A stretch of 43,501 bases of DNA from Myxococcales bacterium (GTDB lineage: Bacteria; Myxococcota; Myxococcia; Myxococcales; Myxococcaceae), in NCBI GenBank assembly GCA_030681895.1, contig JAUXRI010000273.1, positions 1-43,501 on the forward strand, written 5' to 3'. The position numbers were made by a program, and so were the translations under genes. Below, in pieces: positions 17,090-25,111 of this stretch. The notes beneath the pieces were generated by a model. The model made no database searches, was not told where the DNA came from, and was given only the letters and a program-made list of their open reading frames with translations. The first letter of the stretch is position 1; the number at the start of each line of letters is the position of its first letter.

Positions 17090-17550
17090 AGCGCTTCGAG
17101 GAACTCATCTACGTCGCGGCGATGGCGCTCCTCGCCGTGTTGCTGTTCTCCGAAGGCCGTCGCAGCGCCGCGCTCGATGCGAGAGAGGGCGTCACACCGA
17201 AGGCACTCTACGCACTGCTGTCGAACCCGCAGGTGAAGGTGCAGCTCGTCGACCTGCGCGCGTACGACGACGACCACTACCTCGACGTGCACGTGCCCGG
17301 CGCGGTGCCCTGGCCCGACTGCGACGCTGCGAAGGCGCCGGAGGCTGCGCGTGAGCGCGTCTACCCCTACGTCACGACAGTGCTCATCACCGACGACGGC
17401 ACCAGCCCCGCGCTCGAGGCGTGCCGTGGGTCCTTCGCCAACGCGCGGGTGCTCGCTGGCGGAATGGCGGCGTGGAGCGACGCGAACCTGCCCGAAGACA
17501 CGGGCGACTACTCACCGCCGAAGAACGCCGCGGGCGGCGGCTGTCTCTAA
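17086..17550 (+). CDS. Membrane-anchored rhodanese-fold protein without active-site Cys, Gly-Cys tail
   Basis: The 154-residue protein has an N-terminal membrane helix (about 8-22, uncleaved or signal-like) and one rhodanese domain (VQLVDLRAYDDDHYLDVHVPGA at about 52-73; LAGGMAAW at 123-130). At the place of the catalytic Cys the sequence reads VLITDDGTSPAL, with Asp103/Asp104, so normal sulfurtransferase chemistry should be lost. The C-terminus is a flexible KNAAGGGCL with Cys153 next to last, recalling the GGCGG swinging arm of the sulfur carrier SoxY. I infer a possible sulfur-carrying or docking role in the periplasm. It is coupled to the 44-residue peptide upstream and sits 27 bases before the molybdoenzyme gene. 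Confidence 0.85.
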   Translation: MKRFEELIYVAAMALLAVLLFSEGRRSAALDAREGVTPKALYALLSNPQVKVQLVDLRAYDDDHYLDVHVPGAVPWPDCDAAKAPEAARERVYPYVTTVLITDDGTSPALEACRGSFANARVLAGGMAAWSDANLPEDTGDYSPPKNAAGGGCL

Positions 17551-17577
17551 GACTCACTTCTTCTCCGACAGGTCAGC

Positions 17578-20451
17578 ATGTCCATCTCACGTCGTGATGC
17601 GCTGAAGAACCTCGTCGCGGCCGGTGTCGCGGCGAAAGCGGCGAGTGCCGCCGAGGCGAAGGCCGACGTCAAACCGGTGCGGGTCGACGACCCGCGCAAG
17701 ACCTACCCGGACACGAAGTCGACCGAAGACTTCTACCGGGCCGAGTTCCGCTCCACGCGCGGCGACGGAGAGGACCGCGGCTTCGCGTACCACAGCGTCA
17801 ACTGCCAGGGGAACTGCGCCTTCGAGGTGTGGGCGAAGGACGGGAAGGTGACGCGCGAGAACCAGTCGGCAGCGTACCCGCAGCTCGCGCCGAACCTGCC
17901 CGACGCGAACCCGCGCGGCTGCAACAAGGGCACCCAGCACAGCCAGGTGATGTACGAGGCCGATCGACTCCTCTACCCGATGAAGCGAGTCGGTGAGCGC
18001 GGCTCAGGCCAGTGGAAGCGCATCTCGTGGGACGAAGCAGCGACGGAGGTGGCGCAGCACCTCTATGACGGGATGCGCGAGAAGGGCCCGGCGTCGAACT
18101 ACGTGCACGTCGGCGCAGGCATTCTGACCGAGGCGCGCGCGGCGAGCATCAAGCGGCTCGGCTCCCTGCTCGGCGCGGTGCGGCCGTACATCGCCAGCTA
18201 CGTCGGCGACATGTTCCCGGGCGTGAGCGCCGTCTACGGCGAGGGCAACATCGGCTGCACCTACGACTTCGTCTTCACCACCAACGTCGCCGTCTTCTGG
18301 GGCTGCAACCCGAACACCTCCCGCATCCCCGACGCGCACTACCTGTGGGAGGGGAAGTACAACGGCTCGAAGATCATCGTCATCACGCCCGAGTTCAGCT
18401 CGACGGCGATTCACGCTGACCTCTGGGTGCCGGTGAAGGCGGGCTACGACGGCCACCTCGCGCTCTCCATCGTTCACCGCATCGTCGAGAAGAAGCTCTA
18501 CAAGTCCGAGTTCCTCAAGGAGTACACCGACCTCCCGCTCCTCGTTCGTACCGACACGAAAGAGCTGGTGCGGCTGTCGGACATCGACGTGAAGGCGAAG
18601 GACGTCGACGCGAAGTCGGTGGAGCTGTTCGCGAAGCCCGACCATCCCCACGACTGCTTCCTCGCCTTCAACACGCGCACGAAGAAGTTCACTGTCATGC
18701 CCGGCAGCGAGGGCAGCTCCGTCGAGACGCTGCGCCTGGCCGACCTCGACTGGGACATCGACCCGGCGCTGAACGGGCGCTGGCAGATCACCCTCAAAGA
18801 CGGAACGAAGGCGAAGGTCACCACCGCGTTCGAGCTCTTCAAGCAGGAACTCGCCGCGTTCTCGCCCGAGAAGATGAAGGCGCTCACCGGCGTGCACCCG
18901 GTCGTCGTCGACGAACTCGCGAAGGACCTCACGCAGGCCAAGGTGGCGCTCATCACGATGGGCTTCGCCGTCGGGAAACACTTCAACGGCATGCTCTCGC
19001 AGCGCGCGATCGCGGCGCTGACGGCGATGATGGGCAAGCTCGGCCCCAACGGCGGCATGAACACCGAGAACGAGTGGAACATCACCGGGCTCGAAGGGCT
19101 CTCGGGTTTCCAGGGCAAGTATGCGCACCGCTTCGCGTCGGGCTTCGTCAGCGAGTTCGTGCTGGGCGACGGGCTCAATGACGCTGATGCGCTCTACTCC
19201 GACGAGGACTTCAAGCGCGGCACCGGCGACACCAAGGCCGACTACCGCAAGAAGGTCGAGACGGCGCTCACGCAGGGAAAGAACGACGCCGGCTACAAAG
19301 AAGGCAAGCCGTACTGGACGACGGTCGAGAACTTCCTGCTGTTCGCCGACTCACGCTTCCGCCGCAACAAGGGCCACTACAAGAAGGCCTTCCTCGAGAA
19401 GGCGAAGTTCATCGCGTACGGCGACTTCCGCATGAGCGACTTCGGCGTCTACGCCGACGTGCTGCTGCCCTGTAAGACGCCCTACGAGTGCTGGGACCTG
19501 CGGGTGAATCCGGGCTACCACCGCTACGCGAACATCGCGTACCCGTCGCCGACGCTGAAGCCGGTGGGTGAGTCGAAGAGCGAGTGGGAGATCGCCACGC
19601 TCCTCGTCGAGAAGCTCGAGGCGCTCGCGAAGGCGCGCCACCAGAAGACGAAAGACGAGAAGGACCTCGCCATCGTCGACACCACGCACACGCAAGGCGG
19701 CGTGCGGCGGATGGATGAGCTGGTGAAGGAGTTCACCAAGGGCGGCACGCTCCGCACCGACAAGGACGCCGTCGAGTACGCGCTCGAGCACGTCGACCAG
19801 TTCAAGCCGAACACCACGAAGACGATGTACGAGCGCGGCGGCTTCCTGCAGCTCAACGAGAAGGCCGGCAAGAGCTCGCCGCTGTACGCCGACAAGCCGT
19901 ACAACACCTTCGAGAACCAGCTCTACCTGCACCAGCGCTTCGACACGCTCACCGGCCGACTGACCTTCTACGTCGACCACCCCGCGTGGATTGCGTCGAA
20001 TGCCCACGTGCCCACGGCGAAGCAGCCGATTCGCCCGAGCCGTCACCCGTTCGTGTTGATGACACCGCACGCGCGCTGGTCGATTCACTCCACGTACAAG
20101 ACGTCGCCGATCCTCCTTCGCCTGCAGCGTGGGCAGCCGCTGCTCTCCATCAACCCCGAGGTCGCGAAGCAGCGCGGCATCGCCGACGGCGACATGGTGA
20201 AGATGTTCAACGAGCTCGGCGAGGTGAAGCTGATGGCCAAGCTCTCGCCCGCGGTGCCGCCCGACGCGCTGGTGATGGAGCACGGCTGGGAGCCCTTCAT
20301 GTACGCCAACAAGCAGGGCCACAACCTGCTGGTGGGCGACATGCTCAACCTGCTGGAGCTCTCTGACGGCTGGGGCCACCTGAAGTTCGGCACCAACTGG
20401 GACGGCAACCAGCACGCGTACGAAACCACCGTCGAACTGGCGAAGGCCTGA
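17578..20451 (+). CDS. Type II DMSO-reductase-family molybdoenzyme, catalytic subunit
   Basis: The 957-residue protein starts with a Tat signal (MSISRRDALKNLVAAG), so it is exported folded. The Fe-S cluster motif is of the NarG/DdhA type, with a histidine ligand: His72, Cys76, Cys80 (YHSVNCQGNCAF) and Cys115 (NPRGCNKGTQ). Asp211 in SYVGDMFPG is the likely molybdenum ligand. The C-terminal domain (HPFVLMTPHARWSIHSTYKT onward) is the usual molybdopterin-dinucleotide cap. Relatives include nitrate, selenate, chlorate and perchlorate reductases and dimethylsulfide and ethylbenzene dehydrogenases. The neighbouring beta and heme b subunits match the soluble periplasmic dehydrogenase/reductase branch. 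The sulfur genes before it suggest a sulfur substrate, but the sequence alone does not settle this. Confidence 0.9.
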   Translation: MSISRRDALKNLVAAGVAAKAASAAEAKADVKPVRVDDPRKTYPDTKSTEDFYRAEFRSTRGDGEDRGFAYHSVNCQGNCAFEVWAKDGKVTRENQSAAYPQLAPNLPDANPRGCNKGTQHSQVMYEADRLLYPMKRVGERGSGQWKRISWDEAATEVAQHLYDGMREKGPASNYVHVGAGILTEARAASIKRLGSLLGAVRPYIASYVGDMFPGVSAVYGEGNIGCTYDFVFTTNVAVFWGCNPNTSRIPDAHYLWEGKYNGSKIIVITPEFSSTAIHADLWVPVKAGYDGHLALSIVHRIVEKKLYKSEFLKEYTDLPLLVRTDTKELVRLSDIDVKAKDVDAKSVELFAKPDHPHDCFLAFNTRTKKFTVMPGSEGSSVETLRLADLDWDIDPALNGRWQITLKDGTKAKVTTAFELFKQELAAFSPEKMKALTGVHPVVVDELAKDLTQAKVALITMGFAVGKHFNGMLSQRAIAALTAMMGKLGPNGGMNTENEWNITGLEGLSGFQGKYAHRFASGFVSEFVLGDGLNDADALYSDEDFKRGTGDTKADYRKKVETALTQGKNDAGYKEGKPYWTTVENFLLFADSRFRRNKGHYKKAFLEKAKFIAYGDFRMSDFGVYADVLLPCKTPYECWDLRVNPGYHRYANIAYPSPTLKPVGESKSEWEIATLLVEKLEALAKARHQKTKDEKDLAIVDTTHTQGGVRRMDELVKEFTKGGTLRTDKDAVEYALEHVDQFKPNTTKTMYERGGFLQLNEKAGKSSPLYADKPYNTFENQLYLHQRFDTLTGRLTFYVDHPAWIASNAHVPTAKQPIRPSRHPFVLMTPHARWSIHSTYKTSPILLRLQRGQPLLSINPEVAKQRGIADGDMVKMFNELGEVKLMAKLSPAVPPDALVMEHGWEPFMYANKQGHNLLVGDMLNLLELSDGWGHLKFGTNWDGNQHAYETTVELAKA

Positions 20452-20459
20452 GGACACTG

Positions 20460-21473
20460 ATGTCGACCCGACAGCTCGCGATGGTGATGGACCTCAACAA
20501 GTGCATCGGCTGCCAGACGTGCACCGTGGCCTGCAAGACGCAGTGGACGAACCGCAACGGCCGCGAAGGCATGTACTGGAACAACGTCGAGACGAAGCCG
20601 GGCATGGGCTTCCCGAAGAAGTGGGAAGAGCTCGGCGGCGGCTTCGACGAAGGCGGCAACCTGAAAGAGGGCGTCGTGCCCTCGCGCTACGGCGACTACG
20701 GCGTGCCCTGGGACTACAACGGCGCCGAGATCATGAAGGGCGCCGAGTTCAAGGCGCAGACCGAGCCGCGGGTCGGGCCCAACTGGGACGAAGACGTGGG
20801 CGCCGGCGAGTTCCCCAACTCGCACTTCTTCTACCTGCCGCGCATCTGCAACCACTGCTCGAACCCGAGCTGTCTCGCGGCGTGTCCTCGAGAGGCCATC
20901 TTCAAGCGCGACCAGGACGGCATCGTGCTCGTCGACCTGAACCGCTGCGAAGGCAACCGTATGTGCATCGCGGCGTGCCCGTACAAGAAGATCTATTTCA
21001 ACCCGAAGCTCTCGAAGTCCGAGAAGTGCATCTTCTGTTTCCCGCGCATCGAGCAGGGCCTGCCTCCCGCGTGCGCGGACCAGTGCGTCGGGCGCATTCG
21101 TTTCGTCGGCTACCTCGATGACGTCGACAGCCAGGTCTACAAGCTGGTGCACACGTACAAGGTCGCGCTGCCGCTGCACGCCGAGTACGGCACGCAGCCC
21201 AACGTCTACTACGTGCCGCCGATGACGGGCCCGCGCCGCTTCGACAAGACGGGCAAGCCCATCGAAGGCAGCGAGCGCATTCCCTCCGCGTACCTCGAGA
21301 GCCTGTTCGGGCCGCCGGTGCACGACGTGCTCAAGCGCATGAACGCTGAGGTCGAGAAGCGCAAGCAGGGCCAGCCGTCGGAGCTGCTCGATCTGCTCAT
21401 CGCCTACAAACACTCCGACATGTTCCGTCTGGGCAAGCCGCGCCCGGGCTTCAAGCTCCCGGTGCTGAAGTGA
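20460..21473 (+). CDS. Four-cluster Fe-S subunit of the type II molybdoenzyme
   Basis: The 337-residue protein is the beta subunit of the NarH/DdhB/SerB type. It starts with CIGCQTCTVAC (Cys15, 18, 21, 25), followed by CNHCSNPSCLAACP, CEGNRMCIAACPYKKIYFN and CIFC...CADQC. In the third group the residue after C-x2 is Asn, where a normal [4Fe-4S] cluster has Cys and NarH has Trp, so this cluster is probably [3Fe-4S], as in the family. It lacks its own export signal and should be carried across the membrane by the Tat signal of the catalytic subunit. A GAGG box precedes the ATG, and the stop overlaps the next start (GTGA). Confidence 0.92.
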   Translation: MSTRQLAMVMDLNKCIGCQTCTVACKTQWTNRNGREGMYWNNVETKPGMGFPKKWEELGGGFDEGGNLKEGVVPSRYGDYGVPWDYNGAEIMKGAEFKAQTEPRVGPNWDEDVGAGEFPNSHFFYLPRICNHCSNPSCLAACPREAIFKRDQDGIVLVDLNRCEGNRMCIAACPYKKIYFNPKLSKSEKCIFCFPRIEQGLPPACADQCVGRIRFVGYLDDVDSQVYKLVHTYKVALPLHAEYGTQPNVYYVPPMTGPRRFDKTGKPIEGSERIPSAYLESLFGPPVHDVLKRMNAEVEKRKQGQPSELLDLLIAYKHSDMFRLGKPRPGFKLPVLK

Positions 21474-22621
21474 ACGCGCGCGCAGCCGCAGTGCTGGTCG
21501 TGGTCGCGTCCGTCGCCTCTGCGAACGAGGCGTTCTTCAAGGCCGAGGTGGTCGACGCGGTGTCGCTGCCGCAAGCGCCGAAGAGCACCACTGACGCCGT
21601 GTGGAGCGGGGTGACGGGCAAGACGTTCTCCCTCGTGCCTCAGCGCACCATCAGGCTGAACGACAAGCTCGCGAACGAGAAGCTCTCGACGCCGGGGCTC
21701 ACTGAGGTGCTGGTGCGCGCGGCGCTGGCCGGCACCGAGCTCGTCATGCTCCTCGAGTGGAGCGACGAGACGCTCGACGTCGTCCGCGAGGACGAGGTGA
21801 ATACGTATGCCGACTCCGCCGCGGTGCAGTCGCCGGTGTCGTTCGGAAGGGGACTGCGCCTTCCAGCCATCTCGATGGGCGACGAAGGCCAGCCGGTGCA
21901 CCTGTGGCTGCAGCGCGCGACGAAGACGGGCTCTCAGCTCAGCGCCATCGTCGCGGCGGGCTTCGGGAGCTCGACGCGGCAGGCCCCCGCGGCTCCGAAG
22001 CAGGGAACCATGACGTACGACGCGGCCGCGAAGCGGTGGCGCGCGCAGTTCTCGGTGCCGGTGTCCGCCACCGCGTCACTCGTTCCGGTGTCGTTCGCGT
22101 TGTGGGACGGCGGCCGTCTCGAGCGCGCAGGCAACAAGCGGCTCTCCGCGTGGCGCTTCGTGCGCGTGCCAGGGCGTCCCTCTGACGCGGAGTACGTGAA
22201 GGCGATGGCGTGGGGCTGGGGCCCTGGCGAACTCGGTGACGTGTCGAAGGGCAAGGTGCTCGCCGAGGCGGTGTGCGCGTCGTGCCATCACCTGCCGGGC
22301 CGCGCCGTCGCGCCGGTGGGCCTCGCGCCCAACATGGCGGACGTCGGCGCCATCGCGACTGCGGGTTACCTGCGCGACAGCATCGTCAACCCCAGTGAGG
22401 TGGTGCTCTACGGCCCCAACCCCAACCAGCACTACGACAAGAGCCAGCCGAAAGACGCGAACGGCGCGTACCCGAACAACGACGGGCTGCGCTGGTTCAC
22501 CGTCGCGCCCGACGGCAAGCGCACCTCGAAGATGCCCTCGTTCGCCGGCTTCTCGGCGGAGCAGCTTGGTGACCTCGTCGCCTTTCTCAAGACCCTCGAT
22601 GGAAAAGGAGCCACGCCATGA
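21470..22621 (+). CDS. Heme b gamma subunit (ethylbenzene-dehydrogenase type) fused to cytochrome c
   Basis: The 383-residue protein has a signal peptide (residues 1-18). Residues about 25-235 form an EbdC/DdhC-like domain, which binds heme b through Met and Lys. Met136 in AISMGDEGQPVHLW and Lys223 in GNKRLSAW are the likely ligands. Residues about 255-378 form a monoheme cytochrome c with the motif CASCH (Cys269, Cys272, His273) and probable axial Met355 in SKMPSFAGF. The usual gamma subunit is only about 210 residues, so the fusion gives the complex a built-in exit for electrons to a periplasmic acceptor. The start is a GTG at 21470 within a GTGA overlap. The family assignment of the first half rests on context and the two ligand motifs. 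Confidence 0.82.
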   Translation: MNARAAAVLVVVASVASANEAFFKAEVVDAVSLPQAPKSTTDAVWSGVTGKTFSLVPQRTIRLNDKLANEKLSTPGLTEVLVRAALAGTELVMLLEWSDETLDVVREDEVNTYADSAAVQSPVSFGRGLRLPAISMGDEGQPVHLWLQRATKTGSQLSAIVAAGFGSSTRQAPAAPKQGTMTYDAAAKRWRAQFSVPVSATASLVPVSFALWDGGRLERAGNKRLSAWRFVRVPGRPSDAEYVKAMAWGWGPGELGDVSKGKVLAEAVCASCHHLPGRAVAPVGLAPNMADVGAIATAGYLRDSIVNPSEVVLYGPNPNQHYDKSQPKDANGAYPNNDGLRWFTVAPDGKRTSKMPSFAGFSAEQLGDLVAFLKTLDGKGATP

Positions 22622-23016
22622 GCGCGCGCCTCGTTCTCGCTGCAGTGGTGTTCTCCAGCGTCGCCTTCGCGGCTGAGCCCGGTGAAGAGGTCGAGCTCTC
22701 CAGCGCGCCCGTCACCGGCCTCGCCTGCGCGAAGAAGGCCATCGAGACCGGCAAGCTCGATCTGCTCTCGACGTGCCCACTCGATGAGGCGCCGAAGGGC
22801 ATCGTCGTCTTCGACGTCGCCGAGATGCAGTACTACCAGCTCGACGCGAAGAGCATTCGCACCTCGCAGCTCGAGCGCGCGTACGGCGGCGGCTCCATCG
22901 ACGTCACCGGCACCGTGAAGGCCGTCGACAAGAAGTCGGGCCTCGTCACCGTGAAGGTCACCGAGTACCGCGTCACGCCGAAGCCGAAGGCCGGCGCCTT
23001 CAAGGGCTGCCTCTGA
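22618..23016 (+). CDS. Small exported protein ending in Gly-Cys-Leu
   Basis: The 132-residue protein has a cleavable signal peptide (LVLAAVVFSSVAFA). The mature part is about 115 residues with a predicted beta-barrel-like stretch (GGSIDVTGTVKAVDKKSGLV) that looks like a small OB fold, two internal cysteines (GLACAKK, LLSTCPLD), and a last segment KAGAFKGCL. The ending Gly-Cys-Leu repeats that of the rhodanese-like protein at 17086. It is coupled to the gamma subunit by ATGA (22618-22621) and closes module 1, so I infer a periplasmic accessory role in that complex. No known family is recognised. Confidence 0.75.
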   Translation: MSARLVLAAVVFSSVAFAAEPGEEVELSSAPVTGLACAKKAIETGKLDLLSTCPLDEAPKGIVVFDVAEMQYYQLDAKSIRTSQLERAYGGGSIDVTGTVKAVDKKSGLVTVKVTEYRVTPKPKAGAFKGCL

Positions 23017-23020
23017 CGCC

Positions 23021-23404
23021 TCACTTCGTCATCTTCTCCACCAGCTTCGCCACGCGCGCGACCGTCGCGTCCGCGGCGTCGAGCTCGATGCGCGGCTTTC
23101 CAAGCGGGAAGCCGTCGGCGTCGACCAGCACCAGCGTGGGCGTCACCTCGACGCCGTACCGCGTGACGAGCGCTTCATCGGCGAAGACGTCGACCTTCTC
23201 CACGCGAAGACCGGGGAGCCGCGCAGTGATGGCTGCCGGAACGCCTGCCACCTCGAAACGACGGCACGACGCACACGCGGCGGAGTGGAAGTACAACAGC
23301 CGCACGTTCGCGACCGTGCGCCCGGTCTGCGTGACTCCCGCGTCAGGCGTCGACGCCACCGCCGGGCCCATCATCAGCAGCACTCCCACGGCCCATGCGC
23401 GCAT
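23021..23404 (-). CDS. Exported thioredoxin-fold protein
   Basis: The 127-residue product has a signal peptide (MRAWAVGVLLMMGPAVAS) and a thioredoxin-like domain with the redox motif CASC in FHSAACASCRRFEV; the cis-Pro segment is VTPTLVLVDADG. It probably acts as a periplasmic thiol reductase or disulfide carrier. An alternative GTG start at 23440 would add 12 arginine-rich residues. The gene lies on the opposite strand between the two molybdoenzyme modules, with only 4 bp to the end of module 1, so it separates them into two transcripts. Its promoter region is shared with module 2. Confidence 0.82.
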   Translation of the reverse strand: MRAWAVGVLLMMGPAVASTPDAGVTQTGRTVANVRLLYFHSAACASCRRFEVAGVPAAITARLPGLRVEKVDVFADEALVTRYGVEVTPTLVLVDADGFPLGKPRIELDAADATVARVAKLVEKMTK

Positions 23405-23486
23405 GCGCGATGGGAGCCGAACGGGCCGCCGATGATTCACGCCGTCTCAACCGATGAGATTCACCTGCTTGACGCGGTGCACCCCG

Positions 23487-23537
23487 AACCCGGGTGAACC
23501 GCCCGCCACCACCGACGGCTCTCAGGAGCCCCGGGTT
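23487..23537 (+). promoter_or_regulatory. Nested inverted repeats in the leader of module 2
   Basis: AACCCGGG (23487-23494) pairs perfectly with CCCGGGTT (23530-23537). Between them lies a second hairpin, GGCTC-TCAG-GAGCC (23517-23530, sharing one base with the outer arm). The structure ends about 29 bases before the ATG at 23567, so it could be an mRNA leader element or an operator pair for module 2. No known riboswitch class is recognised. Confidence 0.35.
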
Positions 23538-23566
23538 TGTCGTCACGCTCTCGAAAGGGCACCAGC

Positions 23567-24202
23567 ATGCGGCTCGGCTTCCTCGTCGACCTCGACAACT
23601 GCATGGGCTGCAAGGCCTGTGAGGTGGCCTGCAAGGCCGAGAACGAAGTGCCGGTGGGCAGTTGGCGCCTGCGGGTGAAGTACGTCGACTCGGGCCTGTA
23701 CCCCGAGACGAAGCGCTCCTTCACGCCGATGCGCTGCAACCACTGCGAGAACGCGCCTTGCGAAAAGGTGTGCCCGGTCAGCGCGCTGCACTACCTGCCC
23801 AACGGCATCGTCAACATCGACAAGGACCGCTGCATCGGCTGCGCGGCCTGCATGATGGCCTGCCCCTACGGCGCCATCTACATGGACCCGGTCACCAACA
23901 CGGCCGACAAGTGCACCTATTGTGCACACCGCGTCGAAGGTGGCCTCGAGCCCGCGTGCGTCGTCGCCTGTCCGACCGAGGCGAACATCTTCGGAGACCT
24001 CGACGAGGCGGGCTCGAAGATCAGCCAGTACATCGCGAACAACCGCGACGTGCGCGTGCGCAAACCCGAGAAGGGCACCAAGCCGAAGCACTTCTACACG
24101 GGCGGTGGCGCGACCCACCTCGAGCCTCTCGCCAGCAAACGCGAAGAGGGCCCCGGGCTCTTCAACCACATCGGCAAACTCGACAAGATCGGAGGCGAGT
24201 GA
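23567..24202 (+). CDS. PsrB/NrfC-like four-cluster ferredoxin subunit
   Basis: The 211-residue protein carries sixteen cysteines in four [4Fe-4S] motifs: Cys12/15/18/22 (CMGCKACEVAC), Cys57/60/65/69 (CNHCENAPCEKVC), Cys89/92/95/99 (CIGCAACMMAC) and Cys116/119/131/135. This is the electron-transfer subunit of polysulfide/thiosulfate/tetrathionate/sulfite-type molybdoenzymes, linking the catalytic subunit to the NrfD membrane subunit. It has no signal peptide and is probably exported with the Tat-tagged catalytic subunit. The ATG at 23567 has GAAAGGG upstream. Its stop overlaps the next start by one base. Confidence 0.92.
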   Translation: MRLGFLVDLDNCMGCKACEVACKAENEVPVGSWRLRVKYVDSGLYPETKRSFTPMRCNHCENAPCEKVCPVSALHYLPNGIVNIDKDRCIGCAACMMACPYGAIYMDPVTNTADKCTYCAHRVEGGLEPACVVACPTEANIFGDLDEAGSKISQYIANNRDVRVRKPEKGTKPKHFYTGGGATHLEPLASKREEGPGLFNHIGKLDKIGGE

Positions 24203-25101
24203 TGGACCCGATGACGGCGGACGCGCCGATACTCCAGTCGGCCACCGTGACCCTCGACGTGCTCCACAGCGGTGTCTTGTGGGGCTGGTACGTCACGATG
24301 AACATGTGGGCGAAGAGCATCGGCACCGGCGTGCTGCTCGTCGGCGTGGCGATGATGCTGCGCTATGGCCAGAGCCGCGCGTTCTACCGACGGTGGATGC
24401 CGCTGGTCGGCTTCGCCTTCATTCAGGTGACGCTGCTCTTCACCGTGCTCGACCTGCACCAGATGTTCAGGTTCTGGCACATCTTCTTCTTTCCCCACCG
24501 CACCTCGGCCATCAACATCGGCGCCTGGCTGCTCACCGCGTACACGGGCCTGCTGACGCTGATGATCTTCGCGTGGTGGAAGAAGCGTGAGGGGCTCTAC
24601 GACAAGCTCCTCGGCCCCACCGTCGTGGTGGCGTTCTTCGCGACCATCTACACCGCCGCGCTGCTCGGTCAGGCGAACGCGCGAGAGCTCTGGAGCATGC
24701 CGACCGAGACGGCGCAGATGCTGCTCGCGGCGACGCTGGCGGGGAGCGCCACCTTCCTGCTGCTCGGCGCGCCGACGAACGAAGAGTCCGTCTCGCTGGG
24801 CTGGGTGCTGTCGTTGTCGGCCTTCGTCGCGCTCATCATCTTTCTGGGTGAGATCGTCTTCGCGCCCGGAAAGTCCGAAGAGGCCGAGTACGTCATTCAC
24901 ACGCTGCTCTCAGGCCGGCTCGGCGTGCTCTTCGTCAGCGGTCTCGTCATCGGCTTCGTCATTCCGGCGTCGCTCGGCTTCTTCTCCGCGAAGGTGAACC
25001 GTCCGGTCGCGCTGCGCTTCGCGGCGGTCGCAGGGCTCGCGGGGTTGTGGATGGTGAAGCACGCGTGGCTCATCGCGCCGCAGCTGCTCCCGCTGTCGTG
25101 A
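24202..25101 (+). CDS. NrfD/PsrC-like integral membrane quinone-interacting subunit
   Basis: The 299-residue protein has about eight hydrophobic segments and the family pattern VLHSGVLWGWYVTMNMWAKSIGTGVLL near the start, then PHRTSAINIGAWLLT in the middle. NrfD/PsrC proteins bind no heme and exchange electrons and protons with the quinone pool for the attached Fe-S subunit. The gene sits between the PsrB-like and PsrA-like genes (TGATG overlap upstream, 10-base gap downstream), as expected for a three-subunit complex. Whether the complex reduces or oxidises quinone is not decided by the sequence. Confidence 0.88.
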   Translation: MDPMTADAPILQSATVTLDVLHSGVLWGWYVTMNMWAKSIGTGVLLVGVAMMLRYGQSRAFYRRWMPLVGFAFIQVTLLFTVLDLHQMFRFWHIFFFPHRTSAINIGAWLLTAYTGLLTLMIFAWWKKREGLYDKLLGPTVVVAFFATIYTAALLGQANARELWSMPTETAQMLLAATLAGSATFLLLGAPTNEESVSLGWVLSLSAFVALIIFLGEIVFAPGKSEEAEYVIHTLLSGRLGVLFVSGLVIGFVIPASLGFFSAKVNRPVALRFAAVAGLAGLWMVKHAWLIAPQLLPLS

Positions 25102-25111
25102 GGGATTGCCA

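Noticed and set aside
23441..23566. Moco riboswitch in front of the Fe-S/NrfD/molybdoenzyme operon
   Set aside because: Inverted repeats exist, but I cannot match the multi-stem Moco RNA consensus, and the leader is rather short for it.
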